Source: Erythrobacter sp. AP23
Lineage (GTDB): Bacteria; Pseudomonadota; Alphaproteobacteria; Sphingomonadales; Sphingomonadaceae
Direction: 5' to 3'
NCBI RefSeq assembly: GCF_001542855.1
Contig: NZ_LNBY01000001.1
Location: 682,001 to 746,000, forward strand
Length of the DNA: 64,000 bases
Within the stretch, counting starts at the first letter, position 1, and each line of letters opens with the position of its first letter. Position numbers and translations under genes: made by a program. Shown here piece after piece: positions 59,456-64,000 of this stretch. The notes below the pieces were generated by a model that was given only the letters and a program-made list of their open reading frames with translations, did not search any database and was not told where the DNA came from.

Positions 59456-60766
59456 TCAGGAGGTCATTGGAAGTCGGCCCACGTTGCCACTCTTCTGAGC
59501 AGATGTTGAAAGTGCTTTGTGACTAGCCCCTCTCTCCGCTGCGCATAACGTTAGAACAGCTATCAGCCAGATGTCGGGGGACTGACTCAGTGTTTTTGAA
59601 ACCATCGAAAGTGTGACTAGCATTACTGTCACCAGCGCCCAAGGCAAAGCGTCACGCGACAGCAGCTTGGTAGCTAGGGTCCACGCGGACTTCAGTACCG
59701 CAACAAGGCTAAAACTAAAAATCAGCCCCCCAATTAGGCCGGTCGCAAGGAACGCTTCTAGTAGCGCATTGTGTGCGTATGCAGTCTGTCCATAAGCAAG
59801 ATAGGAATGCCCCAAAACCGGGGAATCAACGAAACTTGCAATTGCATCTCTATAGATCAGATTGCGGATTTCTGACCCGCGCTCTCCGCTCAAGGCAGAT
59901 GTCTCTGCCAGACGCGCTATTGACAATAGTAGGTCACCACTCTTGATGATAAAATACACTCCAATAATTGAGCCTAAGGCGAATAGGAACTGAAACGATC
60001 TCGATGCTAATTCTTTAGATTGCCCCCCAGCCTGGTGGTAGCGCGCCACCACAGAGGCAAAGTAGAACAGCAGAGCGAAAATAAAGGCCACAAAGGGCCC
60101 CCGCGAGCCTGACAGTAGCAAGCAGACCAGTCCAAGAGCTAATGCGCAAAATGAAAACGAATAATCTGATCGCGAAAGACTTCCCCTCACAGCCAATTGA
60201 CCTATTGCGAAAGCGACCAATAGTCCACCGGTAATCCCGATTGTGATAGGATTGAGTACTGCCGCTACTTCACCATCTCCCCTAATTTCAAGCCGTTGGG
60301 CCCGAAGAAAGTCGGCTGCGGATGCGCCACTTTCCAAGAAATAAAGAAGAATAAGAACACAAGAAGCGAATAGCGTGTAGAAAGACACCCTTCTGAGCCT
60401 AGCCAAATCTCCTGGCTGAAATGCAACAGCGATACTCAGAGCTGGCAACAAGGTTAGAAAATAAAAATAAATTGCTATATAGCTGCCTTCAACATTTGGA
60501 GGTGCAATACCTTTGACGAAGATGTCATAACCAAGCCGAAGGCCATATAGAAGAAAGAAGAACATAATAGGCTTACTGAGCCAGGGGAGTCTGACTTTTC
60601 CTTTCGAGAGAGCTGCCAGAAGTGAAATACCGAACATTGCTGCAAAGACTAGCTTCAGCACCAAGTTTGCCTGATCGATGGGAGTGTTAGCGAAGAATCC
60701 TAAAACAGTTGTGGCGGGATAGCTGAATGCAAGAAATGCAAGTGCGGGTATGTATAGCGCTCTCAT
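59456..60766 (-). CDS. O-antigen polymerase/ligase-like membrane protein (Wzy-like)
   Basis: A 436-residue protein with about 11 membrane segments. The loop contains LAETSALSGERGSEIRNLIYRDAIASFVDSPVLGHSYLAYGQ followed by YAHNALLEAFLATG, where the conserved His-Asn-x-x-x-E of the family lies. The low-GC composition separates it from the core genes. It overlaps wzx by four bases, which supports it as the polymerase for the Wzx-exported repeat unit. The ATG is chosen because an upstream in-frame extension overlaps wzx deeply. Confidence 0.83.
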   Translation of the reverse strand: MRALYIPALAFLAFSYPATTVLGFFANTPIDQANLVLKLVFAAMFGISLLAALSKGKVRLPWLSKPIMFFFLLYGLRLGYDIFVKGIAPPNVEGSYIAIYFYFLTLLPALSIAVAFQPGDLARLRRVSFYTLFASCVLILLYFLESGASAADFLRAQRLEIRGDGEVAAVLNPITIGITGGLLVAFAIGQLAVRGSLSRSDYSFSFCALALGLVCLLLSGSRGPFVAFIFALLFYFASVVARYHQAGGQSKELASRSFQFLFALGSIIGVYFIIKSGDLLLSIARLAETSALSGERGSEIRNLIYRDAIASFVDSPVLGHSYLAYGQTAYAHNALLEAFLATGLIGGLIFSFSLVAVLKSAWTLATKLLSRDALPWALVTVMLVTLSMVSKTLSQSPDIWLIAVLTLCAAERGASHKALSTSAQKSGNVGRLPMTS

Positions 60767-62295
60767 TGGTTTCGTACCCGCTCGACATTTCTTACTTCGG
60801 GATGGGTTTTTACTTGTCTGTCGGAAATTTTGGGCGCCAACCAGACAGAAAACGCGGCTACTGAGAAACAAGCGATCACGTTAAACAATATACCCATACC
60901 TGCGAAAGCCCGGTTATTAGAGGGGAATGGAACATAATGGTTGATTGCGAAAGCAGCGACCAAAACGGATGCGAGAACGAGCCCATGGTCAACTGCCAGC
61001 GTTTTGAAATAGGATGCTCCATAATATTTCTTGAAAACACTCCATCCAAATACAGCGGTACCAATCGACTGGACCATCATATATACAAAGCTCAATATGA
61101 TCAGCTCGTTGAAAATAACAGCAAAGTAATATCCGAAAGCGGATACAACAAACGAACAAACACCTAATATATTGCTGTACGTTGTAAAGCCATTTGCGAT
61201 GGCAACTGCGTGGGGAATTGTGGCGGCTGCTATCGCTAAGTTACCTACCAAAAGCATGGGAACGAGTGGAGCCGTGTGCAGTGCAAGCTCTCTGTCTCCG
61301 GTCCAAGCATACATCATTTCTTCGGCGTTAAAAGCTATTGCAGCAGCTGCAGGGTACGCAATCAATGCGACTACACGCATTGACTTGCGGTAAACCAAGA
61401 GTGCCTCATGTGTCTGCCCCTTGGTGAAGAGTGCCGTTAGGCGAGGTAAGGTCACAGTCAGCACCGGGCTCGCTGAGATCAATATCGATGTCCCCATCGT
61501 GCTAGCCAATGTGTAAATAGTCAATTGTTCGGCAGCGAAATAGACACTAACAAGAATTTTGTCTAACTGGGTATTCAGTGCAGCAATTAACGAGATAATC
61601 AGCATACCAAACGCAAACTGGCGAAGCTTCTTCAACGCCTTCCAATCTAAGTTGAACAGGGCGCGCGTTTGCGTAGGCCAATTCTTCATCATCTGGGAAC
61701 AGGCCAGTCGCCCGAGCGCTGCGAGAAGCAGAGTAACTCCAAGTTGCCATATGAAGAAAGTTATCAGGTACGGCCAATACCCAATCAATATAAGGACAAA
61801 GGCATTTCGAAAAATTGTCCACGCTATTAGCATTAGATTGGCAGAAATATGTCTTTCAAGTCCAATTTGCGCGTTAATATAGAAACGAAAGAGTAGTTGA
61901 CCGCCCGCCTCTACTGCGACGATCATTAAGCAGCAAGCTATCACAGTTCGATCGATCGAAGTACCAGAAAGTGTGTTATTCGCCAAAGCCTGACCGAAGA
62001 GAACCCCAAGAATTGCAATGCAGCAAATGATAAGCAAATACACATTTTCGATCGCCCGAAATGAGCGATGCCGCTCGCAGTCGTCTGTGTCAGTGCGAGC
62101 CATTTCACGGCCAATTGAAGCGGAAAGGCCCAGGTCGAGGACCATCAAAATTGCTGAAATTGATACGGAAAGGGCTATGACAGCAAATGCTTCAACGCCG
62201 AGGATATCTATGTAGAATGGGACAAACAGAAAAGTGGAGAGCGCGGATATAGCCCGGCTCCCTATGCTGGCAATCAAGTTTGTTCTCAGATTCAT
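60763..62295 (-). CDS. wzx: Wzx-like polysaccharide flippase
   Basis: A 510-residue membrane protein with about 12-14 segments, of the MATE-like polysaccharide transport family. Features are the N-terminal TNLIASIGSRAISALSTFLFVPFYIDILG, DLGLSASIGREMAR and LDKILVSVYFAAEQLTIYTLA, which is typical of Wzx. It should move undecaprenyl-linked repeat units to the periplasm. It overlaps the acyltransferase by four bases and the polymerase-like gene by four bases. Confidence 0.9.
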   Translation of the reverse strand: MNLRTNLIASIGSRAISALSTFLFVPFYIDILGVEAFAVIALSVSISAILMVLDLGLSASIGREMARTDTDDCERHRSFRAIENVYLLIICCIAILGVLFGQALANNTLSGTSIDRTVIACCLMIVAVEAGGQLLFRFYINAQIGLERHISANLMLIAWTIFRNAFVLILIGYWPYLITFFIWQLGVTLLLAALGRLACSQMMKNWPTQTRALFNLDWKALKKLRQFAFGMLIISLIAALNTQLDKILVSVYFAAEQLTIYTLASTMGTSILISASPVLTVTLPRLTALFTKGQTHEALLVYRKSMRVVALIAYPAAAAIAFNAEEMMYAWTGDRELALHTAPLVPMLLVGNLAIAAATIPHAVAIANGFTTYSNILGVCSFVVSAFGYYFAVIFNELIILSFVYMMVQSIGTAVFGWSVFKKYYGASYFKTLAVDHGLVLASVLVAAFAINHYVPFPSNNRAFAGMGILFNVIACFSVAAFSVWLAPKISDRQVKTHPEVRNVERVRNQ

Positions 62296-62840
62296 CGCCG
62301 ACCAACCAGAACAGCGGGCACTCCGGCTACTATCGTTTCTGCTGGAACATCACGATTTACGAAGCTATTAGCACCCACAATCGAACCACTGCCGATCGTA
62401 ACACCCTTTGCGATGGTTACATTCGCTCCGATCCATACATCATCTTCAATGATCACTTTGCTCTCTTCATTGGCCTGATGCGCCATAGGGACTTCCAAAT
62501 CTGCGAAGCCATGATCAAACGCCACAACGACAACGTTGGGTGCAAGCATTACGTGCCGTCCTATTGACACGCCCGCCGTTTCACCAGAGATAGTGCAGTT
62601 TTGTGCAATCGAGCTACCTTCACCAACTTCAATGTTCCCTGTCAGCCGAACGTTGGGTGAAATTGCAACTCTACCCCCGAGAACTACTCCGCGCCGGCCA
62701 TAGTAGAGTAGTCTTACCCGATTAAGCTCGATAGGGAGGGCAAGAATAAATTCGCGCCATATGCCACTAAGCACCGCAACGACCCAGGCTACGACATTGG
62801 GCCGTTTTTTGGCTCCCGTTGGCTTCAACTCCGACTCCAT
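62292..62840 (-). CDS. Left-handed beta-helix acyltransferase
   Basis: A 182-residue hexapeptide-repeat protein. Rungs are seen in GNIEVGEGSSIAQNCTISGET, GRHVMLAPNVVVVAFDHGF, and IIEDDVWIGANVTIAKGVTIGSGSIVGANSFVNRDVPAETIVAGVPAVLVGRR, with His in AFDHGF as the usual catalytic base. The pattern fits WbbJ/maltose O-acetyltransferase-like enzymes that acetylate sugar hydroxyls; a role like WbpD (N-acetylation in the acetamidino pathway) cannot be excluded. It overlaps the GT2 gene by 16 bases. Confidence 0.88.
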   Translation of the reverse strand: MESELKPTGAKKRPNVVAWVVAVLSGIWREFILALPIELNRVRLLYYGRRGVVLGGRVAISPNVRLTGNIEVGEGSSIAQNCTISGETAGVSIGRHVMLAPNVVVVAFDHGFADLEVPMAHQANEESKVIIEDDVWIGANVTIAKGVTIGSGSIVGANSFVNRDVPAETIVAGVPAVLVGRR

Positions 62841-63988
62841 TCTTTGGCTATTCTCATCGCATCCGAAATCGTTTTGGCTCCAACAGAACCGCTGCCGCGC
62901 CCCCTCTTTGATCGCATCAAGTTATTCAGAAGGCTTTTTGCACGCATGAGCGTTAGCTTGCTGCCAAAAAATATGATTTGCACCCACAACCAAAAACCCT
63001 GCAATTCGGAATGTCGTATCGCCGTGCGTATATCCTGGAGGTACTCTCGATGATAAATAAGACAAGTTGCATAAAGGCAAGCGAGATTTCGCGCATCCTG
63101 ACCTCTCCTGCCGCAACGTCTTGCTGCGGAGCGCAAGGACTGCGCGTAAATTGTTGGGCCAGACCAGAAAAAGGGAATGTCTTTGTCCCACGTTTGCGCA
63201 GTGTCTTTTGGCAAATGAGGTTGGGCAGCAATGGACCCGTGATGGCTTTTCCTGGTACCTGCGCCAGCAGTGCTAACAGCTGAATGGCCCGTAATTACCA
63301 AAGGCTTGGAGTGCCAAGAGATTTTTGACAAAACTGAGGTGAGGCCAACCGCGTTGGCCATATCTGGACTAGGTCCAGGAAAATAACTTCCGCTGAGAGA
63401 ATAAAGACGATCGAGTGCGATCTTTGCAATAAAACCGTGATAGACGCACGGCAAGCCCTGCAAACCGAAAGCACCAGCATGACGAAAAACAGAGCCTACA
63501 TGTCGGTTAAAATCGCTAATGGCCGAGTTACCCTTTATCGGTTTCTTAGCGAGACGACCAGCGTAGCCGGTGATTAGAGGGTGTTCGAGATCAGGCCAGA
63601 CGTAGTGTAGCACGGGGCTGGTGACGGCTTCGATGCCGTCGCGTTTGTAAGTAGCCAAAGCATCAAGAGCCTCGGAGAGCAAGATGCCATCATCGTCTCC
63701 AATCATGCAAACATATGTGCCTCGACACGCTCGTACCGCTGCATCACAATTATCAACTACGGACAACCATCGAGGCTCATGATGGTATCGGATCCTGTCA
63801 TCCTTCAAGGCGGCGATCGTTTGTCCCAAGCCAGAGTGGCTTGAATTGTCGTGCACTACGATCTCGAAGCTTTCATTTGAACTTCTCGTCAAATCATTAA
63901 TCAAAACTTTGACGTAGTCCGACCTATCTTTTGTCGGAATTGCTATAGAAAGAATGATCTTATTCGATTCATCGATAAATTTATCCAC
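62825..63988 (-). CDS. Glycosyltransferase family 2
   Basis: A 387-residue GT-A transferase. The N-terminal domain shows LSIAIPTKDRSDYVKVLI and MIGDDDGI, with the metal-binding DDD at residues 98-100. The C-terminal region (about 220-387) is basic and not obviously membrane spanning. It transfers a sugar to the growing lipid-linked repeat; the donor is unknown. The start is GTG, preceded in frame by TAA two codons upstream, so the coding sequence is complete although it ends 12 bases from the window edge. It may be part of a longer operon that continues to the right. Confidence 0.87.
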   Translation of the reverse strand: MDKFIDESNKIILSIAIPTKDRSDYVKVLINDLTRSSNESFEIVVHDNSSHSGLGQTIAALKDDRIRYHHEPRWLSVVDNCDAAVRACRGTYVCMIGDDDGILLSEALDALATYKRDGIEAVTSPVLHYVWPDLEHPLITGYAGRLAKKPIKGNSAISDFNRHVGSVFRHAGAFGLQGLPCVYHGFIAKIALDRLYSLSGSYFPGPSPDMANAVGLTSVLSKISWHSKPLVITGHSAVSTAGAGTRKSHHGSIAAQPHLPKDTAQTWDKDIPFFWSGPTIYAQSLRSAARRCGRRGQDARNLACLYATCLIYHREYLQDIRTAIRHSELQGFWLWVQIIFFGSKLTLMRAKSLLNNLMRSKRGRGSGSVGAKTISDAMRIAKEWSRS

Positions 63989-64000
63989 GGGTTAAGCTTC

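Overview
This window is a high-GC chromosomal segment that looks like an alphaproteobacterium of the order Sphingomonadales, most likely Erythrobacter-like. The evidence is the gene content and order: a FYDLN-type protein next to a CP4-like aroA, cmk and rpsA; a split F0 operon encoding both b and b' subunits; the lapA-pyrF-trpF-trpB-trpA-accD-folC run; a SapC-family protein; and a CpdR-type response regulator. The genus is inferred from gene order and protein character, not from a database search.

From 1 to about 43.5 kb the window is mostly housekeeping. From 0 to 7.6 kb it holds aroA, a small membrane gene, cmk, a MarR-acetyltransferase fusion, rpsA, gloB and a quinone oxidoreductase-like gene. 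From 7.7 to 10.4 kb the ATP synthase F0 genes (atpI-atpB-atpE-b'-b) run on the minus strand. From 10.5 to 14.4 kb there is a tightly overlapped ydbH-ynbE-ydbL operon for envelope lipid homeostasis, divergent from radC. From 15 to 26 kb come a DUF3857/transglutaminase/TPR exported protein, purB, lapA, pyrF, trpFBA, accD, folC and a PilZ protein. From 26 to 43 kb come an AmpG-like permease, a Rieske oxygenase, rluB, rsmD, uvrD, a DEAD-box helicase, an FAD-linked oxidase, sapC, an exported HExxH protein, manC-manA, an N-formylglutamate amidohydrolase-like gene and cpdR. tRNA-Val(GAC) and a strong terminator close this part.

From about 43.8 kb to the right end lies a polysaccharide locus, almost all on the minus strand and falling in GC towards the right. 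The left module holds an O-antigen ligase/polymerase-like protein, a Wza-type export lipoprotein, a Wzc-type tyrosine autokinase with a (Tyr-Gly)8 tail, and an uncharacterised partner. The right module holds a GT2, an acyltransferase, a Wzx flippase, a second Wzy-like protein, the WbpG-HisH2-HisF2 triad that installs acetamidino groups on sugars, a two-domain sugar oxidoreductase, a heparinase II/III-fold protein and a GT4. Together they suggest a Wzx/Wzy-made surface polysaccharide containing an acetamidino sugar. The enzymes for the nucleotide-sugar precursor and the initiating transferase are not in the window.

A small plus-strand island of about 2 kb interrupts the two modules. It carries two phage-like small proteins, an XRE repressor and a tyrosine recombinase broken by one frameshift. 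A pair of operator-like palindromes lies between the repressor and the recombinase. Other non-coding features worth attention are a 30-nt element found upstream of both rpsA and trpA, inverted copies of an intergenic palindromic repeat, a perfect 18-bp stem beside the tRNA, and a terminator hairpin embedded in the start of a coding sequence.
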